A stretch of DNA of 30,026 bases from JAKLDO01 sp035354435 (GTDB lineage: Bacteria > UBP6 > UBA1177), in assembly GCA_035354435.1 (NCBI GenBank), contig DAOQAY010000016.1, positions 1 to 30,026 of the forward strand. The letters run 5' to 3'. Of this stretch, positions 7,527 through 15,304 are shown in pieces (position 1 is the first letter of the stretch; the number at the start of each line of letters is the position of its first letter). The translations under genes were made by a program, and so were the position numbers. The notes beneath the pieces were generated by a model, which worked only from the letters and a program-made list of their open reading frames with translations, made no database searches and had not been told where the DNA came from.

Positions 7527-8972
7527 TTAAAGCCCATCAACCGAAAAAATAGAAAGAAATATATCATAACCACCTGCACTGGTATTTTCATCAAGATCAC
7601 CATGTGTATATCCGACAACAAAAACATTGTCAAAATTGTCAACTGCTACTGACTGACCATAATCATCTTCAATTGTGCCCCACTGATCAGTCCATGAAAC
7701 CGTTCTATCACTATTCAACTTTGTCAGGAATATATCATAACCTCCTGCGTTAGTGTTTCCATCAAACGCACCTTCTGCATATCCTGCAACAAAAATATTA
7801 CCTGAACTGTCAATGGTTAAACAGCTCACTTCATCATCTCCGTTTGATCCCCAAACTTTTATCCATACTTCTGAGCCATCACTGTTCAATTTTGTCAGAA
7901 ACATTCTCGAAACAATATTATAACCATCAACATCGCCATTCGTATGACCAGCGACAAAAATATTACCGAAACTGTCAATGGATACAGATTCACCATAATC
8001 GTTTTCACCTGTTCCCCATTGTTTTGTCCATATGACTGATCCGTTGTCACTCAATTTTGTCAGAAATACTCCAATGCCGGTAGAATCAGTGTTTCCATCA
8101 AAAGTTCCACTTGTATGACCGGTAATAAAAATATTACCAGAACTGTCAACTAATAAAGAATTGCCAGTATCAAATTTAATTGTTCCCCACTGTTGTGTCC
8201 ATTCAAATGAACCATCACTTTTCAATTTTGTAAGAAATATATCACTACTACCAGCGTTAGTGTTTCCATCTAGATCACCATCTGTATATCCCGTAACAAA
8301 AATATTGCCTGAATTGTCAACTGCTACTGACTGACCATATTCCTGACCACTTGTTCCCCACTGTTTCGTCCATGCAAACGATCCGTCACTGTAGAATTTT
8401 GTAAGAAATATATCAACACTGCCGTCATTAAGATTTCCATCAAGATCACCATCTGTATATCCAGAAACGAAAATATTTCCTAAACCGTCAACTGCTACGG
8501 ATACACCAACATCAATTTCACTTGTTCCCCACTGTTTTGTCCACGCAAACGATCCGTCACTATTAAATTTTGTAAGAAATATATCAATACCTCCGAAATT
8601 TGTATTTCCGTCGATAGCACCTTCCGTCTGGCCTACAACAAAAATATTACCAGCGGTGTCAACTGCGACGGAACGACCAGCATCATCTCCGCCTGTACCC
8701 CACTGTTTTGTACTACGAATATATATGGTGTCGCCAGTATTNNNNNNNNNNNNNNNNNNNNNNNNNNNNNNNNNNNNNNNNNNNNNNNNNNNNNNNNNNN
8801 NNNNNNNNNNNNNNNNNNNNNNNNNNNNNNNNNNNNNNNNNGTGTCGCCAGTATTTCCAGAATTACTGGAATCAGATTTTTCATATTCGCTTGCATCTCT
8901 TTTGTTGCTTACGCATGAAATTATCACAATCGATAAAAATAAAATCTCTGCAAGAATTAAAACTCTGTTCAT
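7527..8972 (-). CDS. SBBP-repeat beta-propeller lipoprotein (contains an assembly gap)
   Basis: The protein begins with a signal peptide ending in the lipobox IISC (residues 17-20), so it is a predicted lipoprotein. A short polar linker with an NTGDT-type low-complexity repeat follows, broken by 100 N. The rest is seven tandem repeats of about 57 residues, each running TKQWGT...VAVD..GNIFV.GYT.GDLDGNTN.GG.DIFLTK..SDGS.W. This is the SBBP (seven-bladed beta-propeller) pattern. Seven units would close one full propeller. Such proteins sit on the cell surface or in the periplasm; their ligands are unknown. A GAGGTG sequence precedes the ATG. It lies just downstream of, and in the same direction as, another lipoprotein gene. 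The repeat number in the linker is unknown because of the gap. Confidence 0.85.
   Translation of the reverse strand: MNRVLILAEILFLSIVIISCVSNKRDASEYEKSDSSNSGNTGDXXXXXXXXXXXXXXXXXXXXXXXXXXXXXXXXXXNTGDTIYIRSTKQWGTGGDDAGRSVAVDTAGNIFVVGQTEGAIDGNTNFGGIDIFLTKFNSDGSFAWTKQWGTSEIDVGVSVAVDGLGNIFVSGYTDGDLDGNLNDGSVDIFLTKFYSDGSFAWTKQWGTSGQEYGQSVAVDNSGNIFVTGYTDGDLDGNTNAGSSDIFLTKLKSDGSFEWTQQWGTIKFDTGNSLLVDSSGNIFITGHTSGTFDGNTDSTGIGVFLTKLSDNGSVIWTKQWGTGENDYGESVSIDSFGNIFVAGHTNGDVDGYNIVSRMFLTKLNSDGSEVWIKVWGSNGDDEVSCLTIDSSGNIFVAGYAEGAFDGNTNAGGYDIFLTKLNSDRTVSWTDQWGTIEDDYGQSVAVDNFDNVFVVGYTHGDLDENTSAGGYDIFLSIFSVDGL
7530..8712 (-). repeat. seven tandem coding repeats of about 170 bp
   Basis: These DNA-level repeats encode the SBBP blades. 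Units 1-3 (nearest the 5' end of the gene) are most alike, whereas the unit around 7870-8040 is shorter and more divergent and the last unit has lost the closing Trp. Gradual divergence from older duplications is the simplest reading. Confidence 0.75.
8742..8841. other. assembly gap (100 N) inside a tandem repeat
   Basis: The 100-N block is flanked on both sides by the same 14 bases, GTGTCGCCAGTATT (8728-8741 and 8842-8855), which encode NTGDT on the minus strand. The assembler evidently failed to cross a tandem repeat, so the linker length is undetermined. Confidence 0.95.
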
Positions 8973-8993
8973 GTCTGCACCTCGCTAAATGCG

Positions 8994-9608
8994 CTAACTA
9001 ATCCTTATTATTTGATTATTGACTATTCTGATAGCCACTGCATTATCAACAGCATTCAGATTAATCTCCGATAGAACATGATTAGATTCTATTTTTATAA
9101 AAAGTGCAGTTTTCAGATCAGGCAGTGAAAATGACAATAATTTATAATTTTCTTCCAAAAAAAGACTGCCATCCATTTCTTGAAGTACAGGAAAAGAAAC
9201 TGATCGCAGCAATGAATTTTGAGATATCGTCAGTGATTTTACACTGACAAGATTAGGCATCGATATTTCCTCTAAATCGCTATCGCTAAAACTAAGATAC
9301 CCAGTAATTTCAGTACAATGTAAAATTGCTTCAAGCTCGGTTCCGGTTGTTATTTCCAGATCACCAATGCATGGATCAGTTTCTATATCTTCATCAACAC
9401 CGGAATCAACATCAACACTGGAATCAGAATCAGCATCAGGATAAATATCATTTTTGTTTTCATTAAAATCTGACTCAACAAATAAATCATCATTAAAATC
9501 AATATCTTCCATCACTTCCAAGTCAATTATAAATTTATTTTGCGATTTCTCACAGGAAACAAAAACCATCAAAATCATAAAAACCATGTTAATTAAAAGT
9601 TTTTTCAT
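8994..9608 (-). CDS. lipoprotein with acidic linker and receptor-L-like repeats
   Basis: This 204-residue protein has a lipoprotein signal with lipobox VFVSC (Cys19). An extremely acidic Asp/Ser/Val-rich linker of about 50 residues follows, then a C-terminal domain that starts PCIGDLEITTGTELEAILHCTEITGYLSF. Regular leucine-rich-like strands (MPNLVSVKSLTI, LPDLKTALFI) resemble receptor L-domains, which form a right-handed beta-helix. The two cysteines near its start may pair. Function is unknown; a surface binding or adhesive role is an inference. GGAG lies upstream of the ATG at a normal distance. The neighbour downstream is the SBBP lipoprotein, and the pair may be co-transcribed. The acidic spacer probably holds the domain away from the membrane. 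Confidence 0.8.
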   Translation of the reverse strand: MKKLLINMVFMILMVFVSCEKSQNKFIIDLEVMEDIDFNDDLFVESDFNENKNDIYPDADSDSSVDVDSGVDEDIETDPCIGDLEITTGTELEAILHCTEITGYLSFSDSDLEEISMPNLVSVKSLTISQNSLLRSVSFPVLQEMDGSLFLEENYKLLSFSLPDLKTALFIKIESNHVLSEINLNAVDNAVAIRIVNNQIIRIS

Positions 9609-9750
9609 GGCATTTCTCCAAAAGAAATGTAATCACGCCATCGGCTTAAAATTATTAAAACAAATTCAGCTGATTTTAACTCAAGAGTGTTTGAAACACA
9701 AAAATTGCTGTTTTTTCAGTTGCCGGAGTTACAGAAATCGGTTTTCTATC

Positions 9751-9778
9751 TTGACAAGACCTCCTCTTTTGCTATTAT
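9751..9778 (+). promoter_or_regulatory. promoter of panD-pilZ
   Basis: TTGACA at 9751-9756, a 16-base spacer and TATTAT at 9773-9778 make a near-consensus sigma-70-type promoter. The transcript would begin near 9785, giving a short leader that includes AAGAGGA before the panD ATG. Confidence 0.75.
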
Positions 9779-9808
9779 TCTGACTGTTTTGTTCTTAAGA
9801 GGAAATTG

Positions 9809-10153
9809 ATGTATAGAAAGTTCCTGAAATCTAAAATACACAGGGCAAGGATAACGGGTGCCGATCTGGAATATCAGGGAAGCATCACGATCGATAAAAA
9901 CCTTATGGAACTTGCCGACATAAAACCGTTTGAATTCGTTGACATATGGGACATCACAAACGGTTCAAGGTTCGAAACTTATGTTATTGAAGGTAAAAGA
10001 GGTTCCGGAGAAATATGCGTGAACGGTGCGGCAGCAAGACTTGTTTCCAGAAACGACCTTATTATCATAGCAAGTCACATTTACATTTCTGAAGATTCAG
10101 ATACTCCTGAGCCAAAGATAGTTTTTGTTGATCCAGACAACCACCCAGCTTAG
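9809..10153 (+). CDS. panD: aspartate 1-decarboxylase precursor
   Basis: PanD converts L-aspartate to beta-alanine for pantothenate and CoA synthesis. It is a self-processing pyruvoyl enzyme: the chain is cut between Gly24 and Ser25, seen here in YQGSITID, and Ser25 becomes the pyruvoyl group. KIHRARITGADL before the cut site and the INGAAA-like VNGAAARLV segment are typical, as is the 114-residue length. The ATG at 9809 is preferred to the TTG just upstream (9806) because it has AAGAGGA at the right spacing and matches family N-termini. It is first in a two-gene operon, followed eight bases later by a PilZ gene. Confidence 0.95.
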   Translation: MYRKFLKSKIHRARITGADLEYQGSITIDKNLMELADIKPFEFVDIWDITNGSRFETYVIEGKRGSGEICVNGAAARLVSRNDLIIIASHIYISEDSDTPEPKIVFVDPDNHPA

Positions 10154-10161
10154 GATTTAAC

Positions 10162-10524
10162 ATGACCAGAGACCATCGGCTTTTCAGAAGAGCTCCGATA
10201 TCACTTAAGATCAGAATGAGTGAAAGCGGTGATGACATAAGCATAAAATTTGACACTGCGAATCTCAGTGAAGGGGGAATATTCGTTAAATCCTCCGTCC
10301 TATGGGAACCGATGCAGGAATTTGATCTGTCATTCCTTCTTCCCGATCATGATAAAGAAATAAAAGTAAGGGGCGTTGTTGTCAGAAATGAGGATAAATA
10401 CTCACTTATCACTGACGCTGACGAAGAAGAATCAATCCCTGGAATGGGAATAAAATTTATTAATCTGTCTGAAGAAGACCGCATGGCCATCCGGGAATAT
10501 ATAGATTCTCTTACAAGAGCCTGA
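10162..10524 (+). CDS. PilZ-domain protein (probable c-di-GMP receptor)
   Basis: This single-domain PilZ protein of 120 residues has the two signature parts. One is an arginine cluster near the start (FRRAP, residues 8-12). The other is the (D/N)xSxxG motif in NLSEGG near residue 34. The beta-strands that follow and the closing GMGIKFINLSEEDR segment are also typical. PilZ domains bind cyclic di-GMP and control motility, polysaccharide export or surface behaviour, often through a partner. No partner is evident here, since the gene is paired with panD. The arginine spacing is slightly atypical, so binding should not be assumed. The stop is one base from the convergent obgE stop. Confidence 0.85.
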   Translation: MTRDHRLFRRAPISLKIRMSESGDDISIKFDTANLSEGGIFVKSSVLWEPMQEFDLSFLLPDHDKEIKVRGVVVRNEDKYSLITDADEEESIPGMGIKFINLSEEDRMAIREYIDSLTRA

Positions 10525-10525
10525 T

Positions 10526-11545
10526 CTACCCTGCTTTCGCTTTCTTTCTGTACTCAATTACTTTCTGGGCGACAAATGACATCAGTTCCTTCAGTCCAGT
10601 CCTTGTGATTCCGCTGATCTCAAAATAAGGCTTCCCTTCAAGATATTTCTTAAGTTCTTCCCTCATTTCATTCTGTTCTTCAGTATATATGTCAGTTTTG
10701 TTAAGTACAAATATCTGTTCTCTTGTCGCAAGTTCACTGTTGAAAAGCTCAAGCTCTCTGTTTATTATCTGAATATCATCAATAGGTGACTTTCTTGCCG
10801 GATTTATCTCAACCATGTGAATAAGGAATCTTGACCGTTCAACATGTCTCAGAAACTTGTCACCGAGACCGAGTCCTTTGTGAGCACCTTCAATAAGTCC
10901 TGGAATATCAGCAATGACATAAGGAATAAAATCATTACCCTCAACCATTCCCAGATTCGGAGTAAGTGTTGTAAAATGATATTCGGCGATCTTCGGTTTT
11001 GCATTGCTGACAACGCTTATTAAAGTCGATTTTCCGACAGATGGAAATCCAATGATACCGACATCCGCAAGAAGCTTGAGTTCAAGTCTTACAATTCTTG
11101 ATTCTCCGGGGATACCGTCCTGAGCATATCTCGGGGCCTTATTTATGCTGTTTCTGAACTTGACATTCCCTCTTCCGCCTATTCCGCCGGCAGCGACAAT
11201 AACTTCCTGTCCGTGCCTGATTATGTCTGCGATCAGTTCACCGCTGACATTGTCATAGACAAGTGTGCCGACTGGAATATCAACTATCTGAGGCTTTCCC
11301 TGATGTCCATACATTTTTGCGCCCATTCCGTTCTGACCGTTCTCAGCTTTAATGTTTTTCTGATATCTGACATCATATAAAGTTCCGGTATTCTCGTTGC
11401 CTCTGAAAATTACATCCCCGCCCTTTCCTCCGTCTCCACCGTCCGGACCTCCAAGCGGTACAAATTTTTCTCTTCTGAAACTTACAGCCCCGGCGCCACC
11501 ATTACCGCCTGTAACGGTTATTATTGCCTGATCAACAAATTTCAT
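10526..11545 (-). CDS. obgE: GTPase Obg/CgtA, ribosome assembly
   Basis: Obg is an essential GTPase that associates with the 50S subunit and links ribosome assembly to growth and stress. Residues 1-158 form the glycine-rich Obg fold (VTGGNGGAGAVSFRREKF, GGPDGGDGGKGGDV). The G domain follows, with G1 GFPSVGKS (166-173), G3 DIPG and G4 NKTD. At 339 residues it lacks the extra C-terminal OCT domain found in some Firmicutes. AAGGAG precedes the ATG. It lies downstream of rplU and rpmA in the classical order, but a clear terminator separates it from rpmA, so its expression probably relies on partial read-through or a weak promoter. Confidence 0.96.
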   Translation of the reverse strand: MKFVDQAIITVTGGNGGAGAVSFRREKFVPLGGPDGGDGGKGGDVIFRGNENTGTLYDVRYQKNIKAENGQNGMGAKMYGHQGKPQIVDIPVGTLVYDNVSGELIADIIRHGQEVIVAAGGIGGRGNVKFRNSINKAPRYAQDGIPGESRIVRLELKLLADVGIIGFPSVGKSTLISVVSNAKPKIAEYHFTTLTPNLGMVEGNDFIPYVIADIPGLIEGAHKGLGLGDKFLRHVERSRFLIHMVEINPARKSPIDDIQIINRELELFNSELATREQIFVLNKTDIYTEEQNEMREELKKYLEGKPYFEISGITRTGLKELMSFVAQKVIEYRKKAKAG

Positions 11546-11583
11546 TTGTAATCTCCTTTGACACCCGGTATAAACCGGATAAT

Positions 11584-11612
11584 AAAAAAAAACTCCCGAT
11601 TAACGGGAGTTT
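11584..11612 (-). terminator. intrinsic terminator after rpmA
   Basis: On the minus strand AAACTCCCG and CGGGAGTTT (arms 11604-11612 and 11590-11598) form a perfect 9-bp stem with a five-base loop, followed by a run of T read from 11592 down to 11584. It sits between rpmA and obgE and should reduce transcription into obgE. Confidence 0.85.
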
Positions 11613-11634
11613 AAATAATAACTTATAGTATAAA

Positions 11635-11904
11635 CTATGCTTCTACGGGAAGTACACTTACTCTCTTTCTTGATGTTCCGTTCTTGCGGAATGTTGTGTA
11701 TTCAACAACACCGTCACAAAGAGCAAAAATTGTATAATCCGTACCAAGACCGACATTTTGACCGGGATGAATTTTTGTTCCGTGCTGACGGATGATTATG
11801 TTTCCTGCAATAACCATCTCACCGCCGAACTTTTTGATGCCGAGCCTCTGCCCTGCGCTGTCCCTTCCGTTTTTTGCGCTGCCGCCGCTTTTCTTATGTG
11901 CCAT
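11635..11904 (-). CDS. rpmA: 50S ribosomal protein L27
   Basis: At 89 residues, with the family opening MAHKKSGGSAKNGRDS and the later QRLGIKKFGGE and IIRQHGTKIHPGQNVG, this is bacterial L27, whose N-terminal tail reaches the peptidyl-transferase centre. The N-terminus has no Firmicutes-type cleavable extension. GGGAG precedes the ATG. It follows rplU by 15 bases and is followed by a strong terminator. Confidence 0.97.
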   Translation of the reverse strand: MAHKKSGGSAKNGRDSAGQRLGIKKFGGEMVIAGNIIIRQHGTKIHPGQNVGLGTDYTIFALCDGVVEYTTFRKNGTSRKRVSVLPVEA

Positions 11905-11919
11905 AACTAACTCCCGATA

Positions 11920-12231
11920 TTACTTAACAATTTCAAGGACTTTAAGTTGTGTATAACTCTGTCTGAAACCTCTTTTCACTTTGCTTGTTTTTCTTCTTCT
12001 TTTCTTGAAGACGATAACTTTGTGACCTTTCATGCTTTTAATGACTTCAAGTTTCACTTTAACATTTGTAAGGTAAGGTTTTCCGATAGATACATTTTCG
12101 CCGTCTGAAACAAGAAGAACATTAGTATTTTCAAAAAGTTCACCTGCTTCCTTGTCAAGATTATAAACCAACACTTTTTCTCCGGGTACAACTTTATACT
12201 GGTTGCCGCCGAAATCAATCATCGCATACAT
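11920..12231 (-). CDS. rplU: 50S ribosomal protein L21
   Basis: This is L21, a 23S rRNA-binding large-subunit protein, recognisable from MYAMIDFGGNQYKV at the start, VIVFKKRRRK in the middle and the C-terminal GFRQSYTQLKV segment. A longer frame opens at 12279, but the ATG at 12231 gives the standard 103-residue protein and is preceded by GGAGGAG at ideal spacing. The extra 16 codons have no family counterpart and overlap the promoter's -10 region. First gene of the rplU-rpmA unit. Confidence 0.96.
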   Translation of the reverse strand: MYAMIDFGGNQYKVVPGEKVLVYNLDKEAGELFENTNVLLVSDGENVSIGKPYLTNVKVKLEVIKSMKGHKVIVFKKRRRKTSKVKRGFRQSYTQLKVLEIVK

Positions 12232-12277
12232 CGCACTCCTCCGATTATAAAGAGCCTCTACCAAATATCGACGAGGC

Positions 12278-12305
12278 ATTTTACATACTGACCTGTGACT
12301 GTCAA
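12278..12305 (-). promoter_or_regulatory. promoter of rplU-rpmA
   Basis: On the minus strand TTGACA (12300-12305), a 16-base spacer and TAAAAT (12278-12283) form a near-consensus promoter. Transcription would start near 12271, leaving a leader of about 40 bases before rplU. Confidence 0.75.
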
Positions 12306-12321
12306 GCTTTTTTTAATAAAT

Positions 12322-13920
12322 TTAGAATTTAATTATTGCTGAAAAACCGAGGGTTATGTCCGCAGTGGCTTTATCCACAGGCTTTGTCACAGTCGGACTC
12401 GGATCTGAATCGCTTTTCGGACCTGCATCTACAGAGAAATAACCTCTTAAAATATGTCCGTAAACTATCCAGTCTGTCCATAATGAAAAATATCCTCTTC
12501 TTACAAGTCCGTCGGTAAGCGAAAACATCGGGAAAAGTGCTGTAAACTTTTTATCGTGGTCTTTTGTTTTTTCACCTTGGAGCTGATAATATCCGATTTC
12601 CCACTTAAAAGAAAAACTGTTGTTAAACCAGTGTCTGTGATTAAATCTGAGAGCCTCATGATTTGTACCGAGAGGATGTCCGAGAGAAAGTCCATTTTCG
12701 GTATAACCTTCGACTGGATAATTATGATGCCTGTAAAACGAAAAAGCCGTTTTTGTGTATTCCAGTCTGAAAATATCATTGTCCATTGCCATAAAAATAC
12801 CGGTTACATATGCTCTTTCAAAAAAATTAAAGAAAATATACGGCAGAGTGAAGTCTCCCCAGTCTTCAACCTGCCAGATAGCTCTGATATCTGTACCTGA
12901 TTCTTCAAAGTAGAACTTAAAAACCTTGATTTGAGGAACAAGTTTGTACATTGGAATATGAAAAGTAAAGTCAACACCCCCATAGCTGTCAGCATCGTAT
13001 TTTCCTCTTGGAATATTATCTTCACTTCCGATAATAAGTTTCGGGTATTCAACAGCTTTGTATTGATATCGGCCTTCACCGCCATACATCATTGCCCTTG
13101 TCATTCCAAGTTCGAAAAAATCAAAAAGCCCCTGAGGACGGTATGTAAGTCTCATTGCCATTATTTCAGGATCTGAAACATCATCTCTTTCATCTTTGAT
13201 CCAGCCTTTCATAAATACAAAATTCCAGTCACCCCACCACCTCAAGGTTTCTTCATTCTGTATCTTTATCATCCAGTAGGGAGCGGCATTACTCGAAAGG
13301 ATCATGCCGTATTCACCAGGACCCAAATTCAGCGTATCGCGACCTGCAAGTACAGATAACTTCCAGAGTTTCAACTTTGCATATACCCTTTTCATTTCAA
13401 CATCAGCACTTTTCCATGCGTGATCGTCATAATAGTTTATTTCGTTCAACTCCCAGTAAAGCGCTAATGAATTGAGAAGCACCATGTTGCCGGACTGTGA
13501 GAGTATGAATGTCGAATATTTATCAAATATTCTTCCTGAACTGCCGGGAATAAAATTACCCGACCTGTTTGCATAAAAATATTCAAAACCGGAAGTTGAT
13601 AAGATCTGCCAGTAGTTTTTCTGATTGATACCGTGAATGAGAGGATTGATTCTGTAATTTGACTTCAAATCATAAAAAGTATCATAAAAACCCCTCGGAA
13701 GGATTGTAAACGAATCTGCCGGAACACCGAACCTCGCCTCCAGATAATCTATCGCCAGTCTGTCTTCGGCATTAATATTTATAAGTGGATTGTAATTACA
13801 TCTTTTTTCATTTTCAGTCTCGTGCTTGAGAACAGGTTCCGCAATGAATCCTCCTGAACATTCTCCGCATACGGTCTGATATGTAAAAAAAAGGATCAGT
13901 GCCGTCAGAAGAAATTTCAT
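12322..13920 (-). CDS. Wzi-like outer-membrane protein (capsule-assembly family)
   Basis: This 532-residue protein has a signal peptide (residues 1 to about 19) and alternating aromatic/hydrophobic strands ending in a C-terminal Phe, as in outer-membrane beta-barrels. The segment LSVLAGRDTLNLGPGEYGMILSSNAAPYW and the later NGLSLGHPLG resemble the Wzi/Caps_assemb_Wzi family, whose founder anchors capsule polysaccharide at the cell surface. Whether this organism makes a capsule is not shown here, and no polysaccharide genes are nearby. The ATG at 13920 is preferred to a GTG at 13929 because AGGTGA lies five bases before it. It starts within two bases of the upstream gene's stop, so the two are translationally linked. 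Family call moderately sure, barrel nature surer. Confidence 0.75.
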   Translation of the reverse strand: MKFLLTALILFFTYQTVCGECSGGFIAEPVLKHETENEKRCNYNPLININAEDRLAIDYLEARFGVPADSFTILPRGFYDTFYDLKSNYRINPLIHGINQKNYWQILSTSGFEYFYANRSGNFIPGSSGRIFDKYSTFILSQSGNMVLLNSLALYWELNEINYYDDHAWKSADVEMKRVYAKLKLWKLSVLAGRDTLNLGPGEYGMILSSNAAPYWMIKIQNEETLRWWGDWNFVFMKGWIKDERDDVSDPEIMAMRLTYRPQGLFDFFELGMTRAMMYGGEGRYQYKAVEYPKLIIGSEDNIPRGKYDADSYGGVDFTFHIPMYKLVPQIKVFKFYFEESGTDIRAIWQVEDWGDFTLPYIFFNFFERAYVTGIFMAMDNDIFRLEYTKTAFSFYRHHNYPVEGYTENGLSLGHPLGTNHEALRFNHRHWFNNSFSFKWEIGYYQLQGEKTKDHDKKFTALFPMFSLTDGLVRRGYFSLWTDWIVYGHILRGYFSVDAGPKSDSDPSPTVTKPVDKATADITLGFSAIIKF

Positions 13921-13921
13921 T

Positions 13922-14233
13922 TCATTCACCTGTTTTTTCAGGGTCAGTCGAAGTTTTGGTAAGATATACCGCCGAATAATTGTCCTGCTCTGGAGTTATC
14001 TCTCTCACGGGAATGCCGTGTTTATCTGAAAAGGCCTGTATAAGTATCTTCATTGCAACCCCGTCATACCACCCCTTCCGTTCAAAATCTCTCATCCACA
14101 GGATCCTTAACAGCTTGAAATCTTTATTGGTCGTAATCCTGAGAGGTCTTTTTCCGCAAAGTGCTATAATGGCGTTCTGAAGGTCGTATGCCAGCTGTAT
14201 CATTTCATCCATGGATCTTTTCTTGCCCGCCAT
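13922..14233 (-). CDS. small conserved-looking hypothetical protein
   Basis: A 103-residue soluble protein with no signal peptide or membrane segment. It starts with a basic patch (MAGKKRS), has a probably helical middle with several Arg/Lys and Trp residues (ILWMRDFERKGWYDG), and ends in a polar tail. I recognise no family. The ATG at 14233 is chosen because GGAG lies seven bases upstream; a TTG 15 bases earlier has no such site. It sits 20 bases after ldcA and directly before the Wzi-like gene, so the three probably share a transcript, hinting at an envelope-related task. Coding status is supported by operon position and ribosome-binding site rather than homology. Confidence 0.7.
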   Translation of the reverse strand: MAGKKRSMDEMIQLAYDLQNAIIALCGKRPLRITTNKDFKLLRILWMRDFERKGWYDGVAMKILIQAFSDKHGIPVREITPEQDNYSAVYLTKTSTDPEKTGE

Positions 14234-14253
14234 GTTTTTTCTCCGCAATTATT

Positions 14254-15180
14254 TTACGACAGATTATATCTGAGAGTCCTCGCATCAGTATTCATTTCAG
14301 CGACAGCGCCGAGAAGAAAAGCCATATTTGTTGATCCGTGACCTGACGGGAAATTCGACATTACCGGAACATCCTTTTCAAGATGCATCGAAGCCGCAAT
14401 GTCATACGGATTGACCGATTTATCTGCCGGAGGTCTGAATTCCTTATATGAAAAATCACCGAGAATGACCGCTTTCACACCTTTGAATTTGCCTGCCAGT
14501 CTCATCTGGGTAATAAGTCTGTCGATTCTGTACGGTACTTCGCCTACATCTTCAAGAAAAAGTATCGAACCGTTAAAATCGGGTTCAAAAGGAGTACCGA
14601 TAAGTGAAACGAGCGTTGTAAGGTTTCCACCTTTAACAATTCCTTTGGCAGATCCGTGAACAATAGACTTAATATTCTTATTGAAAATAGAAAAAGCCTT
14701 ATCTTTTCCGGACACAAGTTCAAATATCTGCGCTTTTGAATATTTATCTATCATATCAAGGGTTGTGATGTTCGGGCCGTGAACAGTTACAAAACCGCAT
14801 TTTTCCACAAGCCAGCTGTGAATTGCTGTAACATCACTGAAACCGATGAAAAGTTTGGGATTTTTCCTGATAACGCCAATGTTTTTCTCAAATGATTCCA
14901 GAAGTCTTATTGAACCGTATCCGCCTCTTGCTGTCCATATCGCCCCGATACTGGAATTGGCAAATGATTTTATGATAATATCTGATCGCACAGAGTCACT
15001 TCCGGCAAGAAAATTATCGTGAGAAAATATCGCTTTATCGATAACAGGCCTGATCTTGTTAAGTTTCAGTTCAGTGATTCCTGCATTAAAATGAAGTCTG
15101 TCAAAAGGTGATGAAGGTGCAACTATCGCAACTTCTTCACGGAATCCTACCGGTTTAAATTCAAAAAAACTGCTTTCCAT
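14254..15180 (-). CDS. ldcA: LD-carboxypeptidase (peptidase S66)
   Basis: The S66 family includes LdcA, which removes the terminal D-Ala from murein tetrapeptides in the cytoplasm during peptidoglycan recycling, and MccF, which detoxifies microcin C. The catalytic Ser-Glu-His set is visible: Ser115 in IGFSD, Glu210 in LFLEDVGE and His281 in PSGHG. WTARGGYGSIRLL (82-94) is the usual family motif. The 308-residue length is normal. GGAG precedes the ATG. It heads an operon with a small unknown protein and the Wzi-like barrel, and its promoter must lie in the 124-base interval shared with the divergent TPR gene. Murein recycling is the likelier role. Confidence 0.9.
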   Translation of the reverse strand: MESSFFEFKPVGFREEVAIVAPSSPFDRLHFNAGITELKLNKIRPVIDKAIFSHDNFLAGSDSVRSDIIIKSFANSSIGAIWTARGGYGSIRLLESFEKNIGVIRKNPKLFIGFSDVTAIHSWLVEKCGFVTVHGPNITTLDMIDKYSKAQIFELVSGKDKAFSIFNKNIKSIVHGSAKGIVKGGNLTTLVSLIGTPFEPDFNGSILFLEDVGEVPYRIDRLITQMRLAGKFKGVKAVILGDFSYKEFRPPADKSVNPYDIAASMHLEKDVPVMSNFPSGHGSTNMAFLLGAVAEMNTDARTLRYNLS

Positions 15181-15304
15181 TTAATACGCTCCAATAATCA
15201 TCTCAGTACGCATTGTAATACCAAATTTTAACCCCTTTTCCCATTTTTTTTGTAATTCAGGCAAAATGTATTAAACTTCCCCTGCATTTTTCTGGATTAG
15301 GAAC

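Noticed and set aside
7518..7557. 11-bp inverted repeat between korC and the SBBP gene as a bidirectional terminator
   Set aside because: The stem is almost all A/T, has an 18-base loop and includes the last codons of the SBBP gene; there is no clear G+C core followed by T-run.
7530..8712. Regular repeats as a CRISPR array
   Set aside because: The repeats are about 170 bp, in frame and encode SBBP propeller blades; there are no short identical repeats with unique spacers.
9687..9699. GTGTTTGAAACAC palindrome in the interval between the lipoprotein and panD
   Set aside because: Only six base pairs, not aligned with either promoter; chance occurrence in AT-rich DNA is likely.
12253..12277. 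GCCTC/GAGGC hairpin upstream of rplU as an L21 autoregulatory leader
   Set aside because: The first arm lies between the -10 element and the predicted transcription start, so it would not be in the RNA.
12232..12279. 16-codon N-terminal extension of L21
   Set aside because: It overlaps the promoter -10, has no ribosome-binding site, and L21 proteins begin at the downstream MYA start that has GGAGGAG.
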